From: Desulfocarbo indianensis
GTDB lineage: Bacteria; Desulfobacterota; Desulfarculia; Desulfarculales; Desulfarculaceae
Direction of reading: 5' to 3'
Assembly: GCA_001184205.1 (NCBI GenBank)
Contig: LBMP01000008.1
Location: forward strand, 62,001 to 126,000
Length of the DNA: 64,000 bases
Of this stretch, positions 16,323-27,039 are shown piece after piece; the stretch's first letter is position 1; each line of letters starts with the position of its first letter. Both the position numbers and the translations under genes were made by a program. The notes beneath the pieces were generated by a model. It was not told where the DNA came from. It saw nothing but the letters and a program-made list of their open reading frames with translations, and searched no databases.

Positions 16323-16766
16323 ATGAAGGATGGGGAATTCGAAAAATACAAGCGAGCCAGGCATGGCAAGGCGCTTGCCAAGGAACTGGCCCGGCTCAGG
16401 TACCAGGAAGAAGGCCGCGGGGATTGGCGGCCGCCCGCCCTTGGCTTCGAAAGCCTGGTTGACGCGAAAATAAAAAAAGCCATTCGCGAAGGACAGTTCG
16501 AGCATTTGGCCGGCAAGGGCGAGCCGCAGGATTTGTCAGTTTATTACGATGCTCCCGAGCATTTGCGGGTAGGGTATCACGTATTGAAGAACGCGGGTTT
16601 TCTGCCAGACGAGGTGCGCGTTAAAAAAGAAATGGAGGAAATCCGCGAGCAATTGGCAAAAGCCGAAAGCGAGGAAGAGAAAAAGAAGCTCAGGTTGAAA
16701 CTGGCCAAGCGCCATGCCAAATTCAACATGTGCATGGAATATAACCGGCAATTTAATAAGCATTAA
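16323..16766 (+). CDS. DUF1992 (DnaJC28-type domain) protein
   Basis: Small cytoplasmic protein of 147 residues. The domain shared with DnaJ homologue subfamily C member 28 is recognisable from ESLVDAKIKKAIREGQFEHLAGKGEP through the GFLPDEVRVKKEMEEIREQ helix to KFNMCMEYNRQF. It has no J-domain of its own. The function of bacterial DUF1992 proteins is not established. It is strongly charged and helical at the C-terminus (coiled coil around residues 90-130). Confidence 0.85.
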   Translation: MKDGEFEKYKRARHGKALAKELARLRYQEEGRGDWRPPALGFESLVDAKIKKAIREGQFEHLAGKGEPQDLSVYYDAPEHLRVGYHVLKNAGFLPDEVRVKKEMEEIREQLAKAESEEEKKKLRLKLAKRHAKFNMCMEYNRQFNKH

Positions 16767-17093
16767 CGAATCCAGCCTCGAAAAAATTCACAACAAGAAA
16801 CATTATGAATTCTATAATTAAGGCCGGCTTTGCCTGGCCTCCGGCGCCGGCCGGCTTGCCTTGTTTGACGCCATGTGCTATAGCTTAACTACAATCTGAT
16901 TGATAATTCAAAGAAATCGCCCTCGACAACCTGCTGAATCCTCCATGATAAAGTCATAATCGCAAAGCATTAAGGTTAGTGCATATGTAAACAACGGATT
17001 GCCAAGGCGCCCTCCGCGCGGGGGTGTTTTTTTTATTTTCATCATGCGTTGCGCACAAGCCGCAGCATGAGAACAAGGAGGATGTTTCAGGTC
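16767..17093 (+). promoter_or_regulatory. Intergenic leader of the asparagine-synthetase-like gene with attenuator-like hairpin
   Basis: This 327-bp gap is AT-rich between 16770 and 16990. A hairpin at 17006-17034 (GCGCCC .. GGGTGT, followed by eight T) resembles an intrinsic terminator placed before the next gene rather than directly after the last one, so it may act as an attenuator. A GC-rich inverted stretch at 16823-16862 (AAGGCCGGC .. GCCGGCC) could end the DUF1992 transcript. No clear promoter pair was resolved. Confidence 0.4.
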
Positions 17094-18722
17094 ATGTGCA
17101 CCATTTGCGGGCATTTTGTGCTCAAGGGCAAACGGTCGTCGTCTGATATTTTCGACATGCTCAAGAAGATGGAGCATAGGGGGCCCGATTATCACGGAGC
17201 CTATCTGGACGGAGAGGTGATAAGGGTTGACGGTCTGGATCAAATGAAACAGCGGCTCCTGGGCGATAGCCACATCGCTCTGGGCCATTCCCGGCTTTCC
17301 ATCGTGGGCAAGGAAAAGCCCACCCAGCCATACACTTCCTGCGACGGTAAATTGGTGCTCATTCACAACGGCGAGATATACAATTACCAAAAGCTCAGAA
17401 CCCTGCTTTTGCGGCAGCACAAGATACAGACCACCAGCGACAGCGAAATAATCGTGCATCTATTGGAAGAGACCTATCAGGGCGACCTGCTGGACGCCAT
17501 GGAGAAGGTCTGCCGCCTGTTGGACGGCATGTGGGCTATAGCCGTGAGCGACGGCCAAAGCCTGGTGGTGGCCCGCGACGCCATCGGCAAGAAGCCGATC
17601 TATTACCTGGAAAACCAGGGCGTGGTTTATTTCGCCTCCGAGAAAAAGGCGCTCTGGAACGGCAAGGACGAGCCTTTAAGGCTTTATCCCGGCGATATCC
17701 TTTATGCCCACGATCATGGCTTCGAGGTGCGCGAGGGTTATCACCTGCAACTGCCCCAGATAGACGTGGTGGACTTTCGCCAGGCCGTGGAGGAATACAA
17801 GCAGGCCTTGATCATGGCGGTGAAGAAGCGCCTTTCCGGCCTCACCGAAAAGCAGATCGGCGTGATTTTTTCCGGCGGCATCGATTCGGTGCTGGTGGCC
17901 AAGCTCCTGCAAAGGGAGGGCAAGAACATAATATGCTATTGCACCGGCACGGCTGAATCCGGCGACGTGATAGCCGCCCGCCAGGTGGCCAAGGAACTGG
18001 GCCTGCCCTTGAAAACCACCATAATCGACGAGGAACTGGTGGAGGGGATCCTGCCTGAAATCATCCGCAACGTGGAAGAGGCCGGCCTGCTGCAGGTGGA
18101 AGTGGCCATACCCATGTATCTGGCGGCCCGCCTGGCCGCGCTGGACGGAATCCGGGTCATGTTCACCGGCCAGGCCGCCGATGAAATCATGGCCGGCTAC
18201 CCCTGGTATAACGACGTGCTGAGCCAGGACGGCTATCTGCGCCTGCATGAAAAGCTCTGGGAGGATTTGAGCCTTTTATACACGGACACCCTGGAGCGCG
18301 AGGACAAGCTGACCATGGCCCATTCCATCGAGCTGCGCGCGCCCTATTTGGACCGCGAGGTGATCCAGACCGCCATGCGCATCAGCCCCCGGCTCAAGCT
18401 GGAAGGCGATGACGATGACTTGCGCAAAAGGGTTCACCGCCAGGCGGCGGTGGAACTGGGCGTGCCGCCCATGCTCTCCTTCAGGGTAAAGGACCCGGCT
18501 CAATCAGGGTCGGGCATTCATGATATTATAAAGTGCATAGCTGCGCGTCATGAGTCGGCCATCGACGAGGACTTGGTGGACGAGAACATAAGGCGCGACA
18601 AGGGCAGCCTGTACCGCTACGGCTCGGAGGAATACGGCGACGCCCGCACCAGGTTCTATCTCCAGGGGCTGGAAGCGGAGATTCGCAAGCGTTACATTCC
18701 TCCTTTTTTGGAGGCGCATTAG
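17094..18722 (+). CDS. Asparagine-synthetase-like glutamine amidotransferase
   Basis: Two-domain enzyme of 542 residues. The N-terminal class II glutaminase needs Cys at position 2; starting at ATG 17094 gives MCTICGHF, which decides the start over frames beginning upstream at 17049 or 17082. Conserved glutaminase blocks are MEHRGPDYHG, LGHSRLSIVG and IHNGEIYNY. The C-terminal synthetase domain has the PP-loop FSGGIDSVLVAKLL (about residues 258-271), FTGQAADEIMAGYPWY and ELRAPYLDREV. It forms an amide from a carboxylate using ATP and Gln. Free asparagine synthesis is possible, but pairing with a nitrilase-like gene 66 bp downstream leaves room for another substrate. Confidence 0.88.
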   Translation: MCTICGHFVLKGKRSSSDIFDMLKKMEHRGPDYHGAYLDGEVIRVDGLDQMKQRLLGDSHIALGHSRLSIVGKEKPTQPYTSCDGKLVLIHNGEIYNYQKLRTLLLRQHKIQTTSDSEIIVHLLEETYQGDLLDAMEKVCRLLDGMWAIAVSDGQSLVVARDAIGKKPIYYLENQGVVYFASEKKALWNGKDEPLRLYPGDILYAHDHGFEVREGYHLQLPQIDVVDFRQAVEEYKQALIMAVKKRLSGLTEKQIGVIFSGGIDSVLVAKLLQREGKNIICYCTGTAESGDVIAARQVAKELGLPLKTTIIDEELVEGILPEIIRNVEEAGLLQVEVAIPMYLAARLAALDGIRVMFTGQAADEIMAGYPWYNDVLSQDGYLRLHEKLWEDLSLLYTDTLEREDKLTMAHSIELRAPYLDREVIQTAMRISPRLKLEGDDDDLRKRVHRQAAVELGVPPMLSFRVKDPAQSGSGIHDIIKCIAARHESAIDEDLVDENIRRDKGSLYRYGSEEYGDARTRFYLQGLEAEIRKRYIPPFLEAH

Positions 18723-18788
18723 CGCGGCTGCAAGGCGGGCGGGCAAATTAAGCCTGCATGGGCATGAGTCAGAGGGAGAGGCGGCGGA

Positions 18789-19655
18789 ATGAAAATCTGC
18801 ATCGCTCAGATGAACTACAATTCAATCAACATCCAGCAGCATGTGGAAAAAATCAAGGACATCATTTCCCGTTTCCGCACCTATGACCTGATCGTGTTCC
18901 CCGAATTGGTCTTGCACGGCCATCCCTCCTTTGAAAAGCCCGAGGGGTTTCTCTACCGCAAGATGAAGGTGCTCTACGCCAATGTATCCGAATCCCTTTA
19001 CTCGTTTGTACGGTCGGTAAAGGCCAAGGTGATCATCGGCGAGCTGCGCCGCAAGGGCGATGAGTATTTCAACCTGGCCACCTACGTGGACCAGAACCAG
19101 GTGGCCAGCTACACCAAGAGCCACGTGCATTGGACGGAACATTTCGTACCCGGCGACGATCTCAAGGTTTTTGAATCGGACGGATGCCGCTTGGGCGTCA
19201 ACATCTGCTACGACGCCGCCTTCAGCGAGGTTTGGCGGGTCCTTGCTTTGCGGGGCGCCCAAGTGGCCGTGAATATTTCCGCGGTGCCCTGGTCGTTTTC
19301 CAGGGATTACATGTGGCGGCGTTGCCTGGGGGCGGCCATTTTCAATCAATACTATGTGATCTACGCCAACCGGCCTGGGCCTCATTTCGGAGGCTGCAGC
19401 GCGGTGTTCGATCCGCGGGGCGCAATGCTGGCCGCGGCCAGCCCCCACGAGGAGTTGCTCACCGCGGAACTGGACCTGGCCGAGGTGGCGCGCTGGCGGC
19501 AGGAAGAGGTGATCTTCGCCAACCGCAGGCCCCTGTTGTATCGCGACCTGGCCGACCGCACCCAGTATGGGCGCCTGCCTCCTGACCTGAATCCGGAAGC
19601 GTCCGCTTTCCTGACGCCTCCCCATATATCAATGAAAAGCCGGCGCATCGCCTGA
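18789..19655 (+). CDS. Carbon-nitrogen hydrolase (nitrilase superfamily)
   Basis: Enzyme of 288 residues that cleaves or exchanges C-N bonds of amides or nitriles. The Glu-Lys-Cys triad is complete: E39 in VFPELVLHG, K110 in SYTKSHVHW and C140 in GVNICYDAAF. The N-terminus MKICIAQMNYN is standard for the fold. It probably shares a transcript with the asparagine-synthetase-like gene, so the pair may make and use an amide, or ammonia released by one may feed the other (inference). Exact branch of the superfamily not assigned. Confidence 0.87.
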   Translation: MKICIAQMNYNSINIQQHVEKIKDIISRFRTYDLIVFPELVLHGHPSFEKPEGFLYRKMKVLYANVSESLYSFVRSVKAKVIIGELRRKGDEYFNLATYVDQNQVASYTKSHVHWTEHFVPGDDLKVFESDGCRLGVNICYDAAFSEVWRVLALRGAQVAVNISAVPWSFSRDYMWRRCLGAAIFNQYYVIYANRPGPHFGGCSAVFDPRGAMLAAASPHEELLTAELDLAEVARWRQEEVIFANRRPLLYRDLADRTQYGRLPPDLNPEASAFLTPPHISMKSRRIA

Positions 19656-19901
19656 TCTTTCGCTTGGTCCCGCTCTGTCCGGCGCGGTTGGGCCCCATCT
19701 CTTCCATCGCCGACTGTGCGATGGCTGCCGGGTTCCCGCATTACCGGATAGTGAAAACGTGGCGCTTTGGTGTAACCTTTTAATAAGTGGATGCTATTCC
19801 ATTGCCTGCTCATGCACGCATTACCTCAAGGTACGGATGGCCGGTTGAAGGAGCTGGGCGATCCTGTCCCTTGAAGTCTGGCCGCCCGCAAGGGAGTAAG
19901 A

Positions 19902-22900
19902 ATGCCTGAGCCGATAGATGACAAACAATCCAAAGACCCGCTTTTATTGGTGATCAAGCTGGGCCTTACCGTCACCCTGGTCTTGGTGGCGGTGTTGGGT
20001 TGGACGATTTGGTCCACCAAGCACGAGATGGACTTGGCTATAAGGTCCGAAATGGGACTCATGGAACTCAGCGGCCAGATTGCCTATCTGGACGAAGCCC
20101 TGACCATGAGCGCCCTCATGGCGGTGACCACCGGTGAAACGGTGTGGGAGCAAAGATACCGCAATAGTTATTCACGATTTCATAAAGCGCTGGCGCAAGC
20201 GGCGGAAATCGGGCCCAGTGATTTTCCCGTCTTTTGGGAGGCGATCAATCAGAGTAACAAGCGGTTGCTGGCCATGGAGAATCTGGCCTTGGACCTGGTG
20301 CGGCAGGAAAGGCAAGCTGAAGCCGCCTCGCTTTTATTCAGCGTCTCCTATCAAAGAGAGAGAGAAGAGCACGCCATCGCCGTGACCGGAGCCCTGGCCC
20401 TGTTGAAGAGCCACACCAAGGTGGTGGCGGACAAGGTGGTGAACACCTTGTTTTGGGCCTTGGCCGTGGACTCCTTGATTTTGGCGACTTTGGTTTTGAT
20501 CTGGGGCGTCGTTCTGGTGGCCTCTCGACGCTATCTGGCCGCTGACAAGGCCGCGCGCCGTGAGCTGCGGCAAGCGCAAAGCCAACTGGAAGCCAGGGTC
20601 GCCCAACGCACCGAGGAGTTGAGCCTCGCCAACCAAGAGTTGCGCCGGGAGATAGAGCAGCGTGAGAAAGCCGAGCTGGCCGGCCGGGAATCGGAGCGGG
20701 CTTATCGCGAAATATTCGATGCTTCCGAAGACGCCATTTTAGTGCACGACATGGAAAACGGCACTTTTCTGGACGCCAATCCCAAGGCGGTGGAGCTGTG
20801 GGGCTATTCAAGGGAGCAACTGCGCGGCATGACCGTGCAGGACATCAGCGTCGAGGAGCGGCCATATGGCCAGCAGCACGCGGTTGCCTACCAGAAACGC
20901 GCCATTGCCGGCGAGCCGCAACGCTTCCAATGGAAAACCAAGGATAGCAAGGGTCGGGTTTTCTGGGTTGAGGTTTTCCTGAAAATGACCTTCGTGGGCG
21001 GCGAGGAGCGCCTGCTCGCCTGGGTGCGCGACATAAGCGATCAAAAATCCGCCGAGCAGGCCTTGGCCAACCGGGAGGAGCAACTGCGGCTCTTCGTGGA
21101 GCACACGCCGGCGGCGGTGGCCATGTTCGACCGGGACGTACGCTATATCCTGGCCAGCCGTCGCTGGAACGAAGACTATGGCCTGGGAAACGAAAGCGTG
21201 GTGGGACGTTCGCACTACGAAGTATTTCCCGATATTCCAGAGCACTGGAAAGAAATACATCAGCGCGTCCTGGCCGGAGAGGTGATGCGCGCCGATGAAG
21301 ACCTTTTCCAGAGGGCCGATGGGAATAAAGAATGGGTGCGTTGGGAGGTGAGGCCCTGGCGGGACGATCAGGGCGATATCGGCGGCATCATAATGTTCAC
21401 CGAGGTCATCACCCAGCGCAAGCTGGCTCAGGAGGAACTGGAAGCCCATCGTCAAAACCTGGAACGCCTGGTGGACGAGCGCACCGCCGAATTGACCGAG
21501 ACCAACCGCAGCCTGCAGGAAGAGGTGCAGCAGCGCAGAAAGGCGCAGGGCGAACTCTCCGCGGCGGCCAAGGAGTGGCAAACCACTTTCGACTCCATCG
21601 AGGACGTGGTGGTGATCGTGGACCGGGAATGCAAGGTGGCCCGGGCCAATCGGGCCGCGCGCGAAGGCTTGAAATTGGACGACCTGACGGGCAGGCGGAT
21701 TTGCGGGTTCATCCATGGCGCAAAAGGCCCCATTGCCGGCTGCCCGGTTCTGGAGTCGTTCAAAACGGGCAAAGCGGTCCATAACATCCGCCAGGAAGAG
21801 TTCCTGGGCGGGCGCTGGTTCGACGCCTACGCCTATCCCCTGCTGGATGAAGAGGGCCGGGTGCGTCAGGTCATCCACGTTATCCGCGACATCACCAGCC
21901 TGGTGCAGGCCCGGGAGCAGGCCGAGGCGGCCAATCTGGCCAAAAGCCAGTTCCTGGCCAACATGAGCCATGAAATCCGCACTCCCATGAACGGGATCAT
22001 CGGCATGACCGACCTGACCCTGGCCACGGATTTGACCGCGGAGCAGAGGGATTACCTGGACACGGTGCGCGAGTCGGCCGATTACCTTTTGGGGCTATTG
22101 GACGACATTCTGGATCTCAGCAAAATCGAGGCCCAACGCCTGGCTTTGGAGAACGTGCAGTTCTCGCTGGAGCCCATGGTGGGATCGGCCCTGGAGACCG
22201 TGGCGCCGCGGGCCTTTGGCAAGGGTCTCGCCGTCAATCACCTGATAAGGCCCGAGGTGCCGCCGCGCTTTGTGGGCGATCCCTCGCGCCTGCGCCAGGT
22301 GCTGGTGAATCTCTTGGGCAACGCGGTCAAGTTCACCGATAACGGCGAGGTGGATCTTTTCGTAAGCAAGGGAAACGAATTCGAAGACAACCAGGTGGAA
22401 TTGCATTTCGTGGTCAAGGACACGGGAATCGGCATCGCGCGCGAGCGCCAGGAGCAAATCTTCGAGCCTTTTGTCCAGGCTGACTCATCCACCACCCGGC
22501 GCTTCGGCGGCACCGGACTGGGCACCACCATCGCCCGCCAATTGGTGGAGATGATGCAGGGCTCCATTTGGGTGGAAAGCCGCCAGGGCGAGGGAACCGA
22601 GTTTCATTTCACGGTGCGCCTGGAAGTGGCGGGCTCGGCGCAGGAGTCGCCGTTGGTGGATTTGAAGGGGAGGCGGGTGCTGATCGTGGACTCCAACACC
22701 ACCAGCCGCGAGATATTGAGGCACCTGTCATTGTCTTGGGGGCTGGAGCCGTGGGAGGCCGTTAACGGCGATCAGGCCATGGCCATGCTGGCCCGCTGGC
22801 ACAAGGACGGCTATCCGGCCGACCTGGTTTTGCTGGAGCATTCCTTGCCGGATATGGCGGGGATGGGGCTGGCCAGGAGAATGCGCGAACTTCCCCAAGG

Positions 22901-23486
22901 CGGCCCCGCCTTGATAGTGCTCTCCTCGCCGGAGGATCATCCCAGCGCCCAGGAGCTTGACGAGCTGGACCGGCTCACGGCGCTCAATCGGCCCCTGAAG
23001 CAGTCGCTGCTTTTGGAAGCCATCCAGGCCATGCTGAGCGGCAAGGAGTCGCCGCGCCTGCAACGGGCCGCGTCCAAATTGGAGACGGCGCAACGCAGCA
23101 TGCGCGTGCTCTTGGCCGAGGATAATTTGGTAAACCAGAAGCTGGCCCTGAGCGTGCTGGGCAAGCGGGGCCACCAGGTCATCACCGCCGAGGACGGGGC
23201 CAAGGCCTTGCAGCTCTGGCAGCAGGGAGGTTTCGACCTTATTTTAATGGACGTGGAGATGCCCGAGATGGACGGCCTGGCGGCCACCAGGCTCATACGC
23301 CAGCATGAGGCCCAAAACGGCGGGCACATCCCCATTCTGGGCATGACCGCCCATGCCATGGCCGGCGACAAGGAGCGCTGCCTGGAGGCGGGCATGGACG
23401 GCTATCTTCCCAAGCCGTTCAATCTGAACGATCTGATCAGGATCAGCGAGCAGATGGTCACAAGCGATTCCTCCCGCCAGCATTAA
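19902..23486 (+). CDS. Hybrid sensor histidine kinase, three PAS domains and two receiver domains
   Basis: Inner-membrane sensor of 1194 residues. Transmembrane segments at about 15-37 and 184-208 bracket a helical periplasmic sensor. PAS domains follow near 264-380, 390-505 and 553-665. Then come HisKA with phospho-His in [11 protein letters not shown] (about residue 689) and an ATPase domain ([26 protein letters not shown]). The first receiver (about 924-1045) carries Glu979 where phospho-Asp is expected ([13 protein letters not shown]), so it is probably not phosphorylated. The second (1066-1185) is intact, with D1117 in [13 protein letters not shown]. No output domain is present, so signal must pass to a separate HPt or regulator. 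Confidence 0.9.
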   Translation: MPEPIDDKQSKDPLLLVIKLGLTVTLVLVAVLGWTIWSTKHEMDLAIRSEMGLMELSGQIAYLDEALTMSALMAVTTGETVWEQRYRNSYSRFHKALAQAAEIGPSDFPVFWEAINQSNKRLLAMENLALDLVRQERQAEAASLLFSVSYQREREEHAIAVTGALALLKSHTKVVADKVVNTLFWALAVDSLILATLVLIWGVVLVASRRYLAADKAARRELRQAQSQLEARVAQRTEELSLANQELRREIEQREKAELAGRESERAYREIFDASEDAILVHDMENGTFLDANPKAVELWGYSREQLRGMTVQDISVEERPYGQQHAVAYQKRAIAGEPQRFQWKTKDSKGRVFWVEVFLKMTFVGGEERLLAWVRDISDQKSAEQALANREEQLRLFVEHTPAAVAMFDRDVRYILASRRWNEDYGLGNESVVGRSHYEVFPDIPEHWKEIHQRVLAGEVMRADEDLFQRADGNKEWVRWEVRPWRDDQGDIGGIIMFTEVITQRKLAQEELEAHRQNLERLVDERTAELTETNRSLQEEVQQRRKAQGELSAAAKEWQTTFDSIEDVVVIVDRECKVARANRAAREGLKLDDLTGRRICGFIHGAKGPIAGCPVLESFKTGKAVHNIRQEEFLGGRWFDAYAYPLLDEEGRVRQVIHVIRDITSLVQAREQAEAANLAKSQFLANMSHEIRTPMNGIIGMTDLTLATDLTAEQRDYLDTVRESADYLLGLLDDILDLSKIEAQRLALENVQFSLEPMVGSALETVAPRAFGKGLAVNHLIRPEVPPRFVGDPSRLRQVLVNLLGNAVKFTDNGEVDLFVSKGNEFEDNQVELHFVVKDTGIGIARERQEQIFEPFVQADSSTTRRFGGTGLGTTIARQLVEMMQGSIWVESRQGEGTEFHFTVRLEVAGSAQESPLVDLKGRRVLIVDSNTTSREILRHLSLSWGLEPWEAVNGDQAMAMLARWHKDGYPADLVLLEHSLPDMAGMGLARRMRELPQGGPALIVLSSPEDHPSAQELDELDRLTALNRPLKQSLLLEAIQAMLSGKESPRLQRAASKLETAQRSMRVLLAEDNLVNQKLALSVLGKRGHQVITAEDGAKALQLWQQGGFDLILMDVEMPEMDGLAATRLIRQHEAQNGGHIPILGMTAHAMAGDKERCLEAGMDGYLPKPFNLNDLIRISEQMVTSDSSRQH

Positions 23487-23531
23487 AACGGTGCGTTCTC
23501 GCGGTCAATCGCGGACCGCCCGCGAATTCAT

Positions 23532-23561
23532 CGGCTGCCCGCTAAGCGGGCCGAGCCGTTT
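23532..23561 (+). terminator. Stem-loop after the hybrid kinase gene
   Basis: CGGCT..CCCGCTAAGCGGG..AGCCG forms a compact hairpin about 45 bp after the stop codon. Only three T follow, so it is a weak intrinsic terminator at best. Confidence 0.45.
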
Positions 23562-23672
23562 CAACCCCCCGTGCCCTGGGCGGCATGATTTCCGGGAATA
23601 TTTTGATCGCCTTGCCCGCTGAGCCGGTTAAGGGTAATTGTTACTGATTAACACCTTTACGAGGCGCATGAA

Positions 23673-24866
23673 TTGAATCAGCAAGAACGCGGCATTTTGG
23701 CGGTAACCTGTTTCGGGCATTTCTTAAGCCACTTCAACATGCTGGTTTTCCCGGCCCTGGTTTTGCCTCTTTCCAATCTCCTGAACCTGACCATGGCTCA
23801 GACCCTGGCCTTGAGTTTCTGGCAGTATCTCCTCTTTGGTATTACCGCCCTGCCTTGGGGCCTGGCCTCCGATCGTTTCGGCGCGCGGCCCATGCTGATG
23901 CTGTTCTTCCTGGGGGCCGGCCTTTGCGGCCTGGGCGCGGCCGCGTTCCTGGAATCGCCTTGGCTGCTTTCCCTGTGCCTGGGCGGGGTAGGGCTGTTCT
24001 CGGGCATATATCATCCCGCCGGCCTGGGGCTCATCGCCCGCGGCGTGGAACGCACCAGCATGGGCATGGCTTACAATGGCATTTTCGGCAACCTGGGCTT
24101 GGCCGCCGCTCCCGTAATCACCGGCTTGGTGTTTTGGGTCTGGGGGGCCCGCGCCGCCTATGTGGTGTTGGCTTTGCTGAATTTCCTGGGTTTGGCCAGC
24201 ATGTTCGCCCTGCGGGTGGAGGAGCCGCCCAGGGCCCAGGGAGCGGAGGCGCGCTCGGCCAACGGCATGTGGATCCCCTTCATGATTCTCTTGGTGGCCA
24301 TGATGCTGGGCGGCTTTGCCTACCGCAGCACCACCGTCACCCTGCCGGCCCTGTTCGAATTGAAGACGCCTTTTCTCATGGAATGGCTGCGGGGCCTGGG
24401 CTGGGCCGGCGTCTCCGGCAATCTCCTGGCCACTTCGCTCACCTCCATCATCTTCGTGGTGGGGGCCGTGGGCCAATACTGCGGCGGGGTTTTCGGAGAG
24501 CGCCACGATCCCCGCTGGGGCTATTTCCTTTTCCACGCAGTGAGCCTGCCCGCCGTCTTGATCATGGCCTGGACCGCGGACCTGCCTCTTTTCCTGGCCA
24601 GCCTGGTGTATCTTTTTCTCCTGTTGGGCATGCAGCCCATGGAAAACACCCTGGTGGCCAGGCTCAGCCCGCCCGCCTTCAAGCATTCCGCCTATGGCGC
24701 CAAATTCGTTTTCACCTTCGGGGTGGGTTCCCTGGCGGTTTTGATGGCCGGCGAGGTGGAAATGCTGTGGGGCCTCTCCCAGGTGTTCAGCGTGGTCGCT
24801 TTGGCGACCCTGCTCTTGGTGGGCACCATCGCGGCGCTCATCGCGCGCACCAGGACGGTATCCTAG
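23673..24866 (+). CDS. MFS transporter
   Basis: Major facilitator superfamily carrier of 397 residues with about 12 membrane helices. The loop 2-3 motif is visible as LASDRFGARPMLMLFF, and a second-half domain starts near WIPFMILLVAMMLGG. Translation starts at TTG 23673: the only nearby ATG (23669) runs straight into TGA, and GAGG lies about 9 bp upstream. Substrate not predictable; the gene may share a signal with the upstream kinase only by position. Confidence 0.85.
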   Translation: MNQQERGILAVTCFGHFLSHFNMLVFPALVLPLSNLLNLTMAQTLALSFWQYLLFGITALPWGLASDRFGARPMLMLFFLGAGLCGLGAAAFLESPWLLSLCLGGVGLFSGIYHPAGLGLIARGVERTSMGMAYNGIFGNLGLAAAPVITGLVFWVWGARAAYVVLALLNFLGLASMFALRVEEPPRAQGAEARSANGMWIPFMILLVAMMLGGFAYRSTTVTLPALFELKTPFLMEWLRGLGWAGVSGNLLATSLTSIIFVVGAVGQYCGGVFGERHDPRWGYFLFHAVSLPAVLIMAWTADLPLFLASLVYLFLLLGMQPMENTLVARLSPPAFKHSAYGAKFVFTFGVGSLAVLMAGEVEMLWGLSQVFSVVALATLLLVGTIAALIARTRTVS

Positions 24867-25032
24867 GACATGAGGCTCGATCTTAAATCAGCCCGCCCTG
24901 ATTGACGAATCCGCTAGCGACCACTCGATCCTCATGAAACATGCGGGCTAGACGTGGCCGGCGTCCTTGCCGGCCTGCTTGATGGAAAAGCTCATGAGGC
25001 AATGCAGGCGCGCCGCGTGCGGTGCGCCGCGC

Positions 25033-25695
25033 TCAGCTTTCCCCCATGCTGATAAGCGCCGCCCGGATGGCGTCCGATTCGGCGGAGAAGGCCTGTACCA
25101 CCTTGGGGTCATAGTAGGTCTCCCTGCTTTGCATGATTTCGTCGACCGCCTGCCTGAAGGTCAGCTTGGCGCGGTAGGGCCTGTCTTGCAGCATGGCGGA
25201 GAGGCCGTCGGCCAGGGCGATGATCCGCGCGCCCAGGGGGATGGCCTCGCCGCGCAGGCCTTCCGGGTAGCCCAGTCCGTCGTAGCGCTCGTGATGGTGG
25301 TAAACCATGTCGGCCACGCCGCTGGCCGCCAGGAACCCCACCGGCCTGATTATGTTGGCCCCGATCAGGGGATGCAGTTTTATTTCCTCCCATTCGGCCG
25401 CGTTCAGGGGCCCCGGCTTTTGTAGAATATGATCCGCTATGCCGATCTTGCCGATGTCGTGCAGGTGGCCAGCGATATGGATATGTTCGGCTTGGGCGGG
25501 GGAAAGGCCGTAGGCCAGGGCCAGGATGTGAGCCACCACCGCCACCTCTTCGGAGTGCAGCCTGGTGAAATGGTCCTTGGCGTCGATGGCGTTGCCTAGG
25601 GATTCGGCGAATTGATGGATTTCCACAGAGATGATGCCGCAGGTGGGCGGAAAACCGCTGGTTGCCGCCGTCGCGTGTTTTGCTGCCAGACCCAT
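25033..25695 (-). CDS. HD-GYP domain phosphodiesterase
   Basis: Protein of 220 residues formed almost entirely by one HD-GYP domain, which hydrolyses cyclic di-GMP. Metal ligands are visible in TRLHSEEV, HLHDIGKIGI and YHHHERYDGLGYPEGL; the last is the GYP motif. It lacks an N-terminal receiver. The ATG at 25695 is preferred because GGGGGGTT precedes it; a longer frame could start at 25755. It follows the LbtU-like porin gene by 71 bp and could be the tail of the iron operon. Confidence 0.87.
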   Translation of the reverse strand: MGLAAKHATAATSGFPPTCGIISVEIHQFAESLGNAIDAKDHFTRLHSEEVAVVAHILALAYGLSPAQAEHIHIAGHLHDIGKIGIADHILQKPGPLNAAEWEEIKLHPLIGANIIRPVGFLAASGVADMVYHHHERYDGLGYPEGLRGEAIPLGARIIALADGLSAMLQDRPYRAKLTFRQAVDEIMQSRETYYDPKVVQAFSAESDAIRAALISMGES

Positions 25696-25766
25696 AGAGA
25701 CAACCCCCCCGCCGGGACCATGGCCGCGGCTGCCCGTTGCTTCAGCCGCGGCCATGTCCGGTTGAT

Positions 25767-27011
25767 TTAAAACGCCACGGCCAATTGCGTGGTGACCAAG
25801 TCGCGCTCGTCCTCGTTGTTGAATTCGCCGCGCAGGTATTCCAGGCTCAGGGTGGTGTCCGGCAAGAGGTTCCAGGACACGGTCAAGCCGTACTGCCGCT
25901 CGGGCTCCAGGTCGCCCAGGTCGTCGCCGCCTTCATAGCGGGCGGCAAACCGCCAGTCCTCCAGCGGGCTGACGGCCAATTCCAGGTTGTAGGCATAGGG
26001 CTTGGCTTTTTTATCGGATATGAAGCTAAGCTCTCCGGCCTTGAAATCGTCCGCGGCCGTGATGTACTCGGCGTTGAAGGTCAGCCACTGGTACTCGATG
26101 TTCAGCATGGCGGACCAGCCGGCCACCAAGTCATTGAGGCTTTGGCCTTCCACCTCGTCGCCCAGGTTGCCGCCGGCGATGTTGTTGGTGTAGGCAAAGC
26201 CGGCGTTGATACCGATGCCTTCGCCCAAGGCGCCCTCGGGAGCGTCGAACTGCAGGCGGGCGTAGAAGGTGTTGATGGTGCTGTCCGGGTCGTCGCTGGC
26301 CTCGTGGACATTGGCGTTGTACAGGCCCACCCCGAAGTTGAACCAATCCTGGGCCCAGCCGATTTCCGCGGCGGTGGCCTGGGTCTCGAACACGTTCTGG
26401 GTAATGGGGTCGCTCACCATGTCGGTCTGGAACAGGCCGACGGCCGGGTACATGCGGCCGCCCAGGAAGTAGAAGGGCAGGTCCTCGGTCTGGCCGATGA
26501 GGATGAAGGCTTCATCCACGTTCACGGGGTCGGTGTCGCCTTCTTCGTAGAGCAGGTGGATCACGCCTCGGGTGTATTTGTTGATTGCGGCGTCAAAGAA
26601 GATTTCCGCCGTGGCCAGGGCGAACCTGCTGTCGGTGGTTTCCTTGCCGTGTTTGGGCTTCATCTTTTCATACGAGCCCTCCAACTCCACCGCGCCGTAG
26701 ATGTTGATGCGCTTGCCCGCCTCGCTCAAGAGGCCGCCCATCGGCTGGCTCTCCTTGGCTTTGGCCAATTCCTCGGACATCTTCAAGGAACGGGCGCTGC
26801 TCGCCCGCGCTTCACTGGCGGCATGGCTGGCACGCTCGGCCGAGGTGCGGGCTTTTTCCAGTTGCGATTCCAGTTGGCTCACCCGGCTTTTGAGGGCTTT
26901 CAGCTCCTCCAATAGCGCTTGGGCGCTTGGTTCGTCTGCCATGGCCAAGCCGGGGACCAGCAATAGCGCTCCCAGCAAGAGGCATGACACCCTTTTCAAA
27001 AATACGACCAT
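25767..27011 (-). CDS. LbtU-family siderophore porin-like outer-membrane protein
   Basis: Outer-membrane barrel of 414 residues. A signal peptide (LLLGALLLVPGLAMA) is followed by a coiled coil (SAQALLEELKALKSRVSQLE) and a barrel beginning NIYGAVELEGSYEK and ending in the aromatic ..TQLAVAF. The pattern matches LbtU, the TonB-independent siderophore porin described in Legionella, and related proteins of anaerobes. ATG 27011 is chosen because AAGGAGAG precedes it and the signal peptide starts there. Position at the end of the feoAB island supports a role in iron, but binding to a siderophore is not shown. Confidence 0.8.
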   Translation of the reverse strand: MVVFLKRVSCLLLGALLLVPGLAMADEPSAQALLEELKALKSRVSQLESQLEKARTSAERASHAASEARASSARSLKMSEELAKAKESQPMGGLLSEAGKRINIYGAVELEGSYEKMKPKHGKETTDSRFALATAEIFFDAAINKYTRGVIHLLYEEGDTDPVNVDEAFILIGQTEDLPFYFLGGRMYPAVGLFQTDMVSDPITQNVFETQATAAEIGWAQDWFNFGVGLYNANVHEASDDPDSTINTFYARLQFDAPEGALGEGIGINAGFAYTNNIAGGNLGDEVEGQSLNDLVAGWSAMLNIEYQWLTFNAEYITAADDFKAGELSFISDKKAKPYAYNLELAVSPLEDWRFAARYEGGDDLGDLEPERQYGLTVSWNLLPDTTLSLEYLRGEFNNEDERDLVTTQLAVAF

Positions 27012-27039
27012 TTGCTTCTCTCTCCTTTCCTTATCTGGG

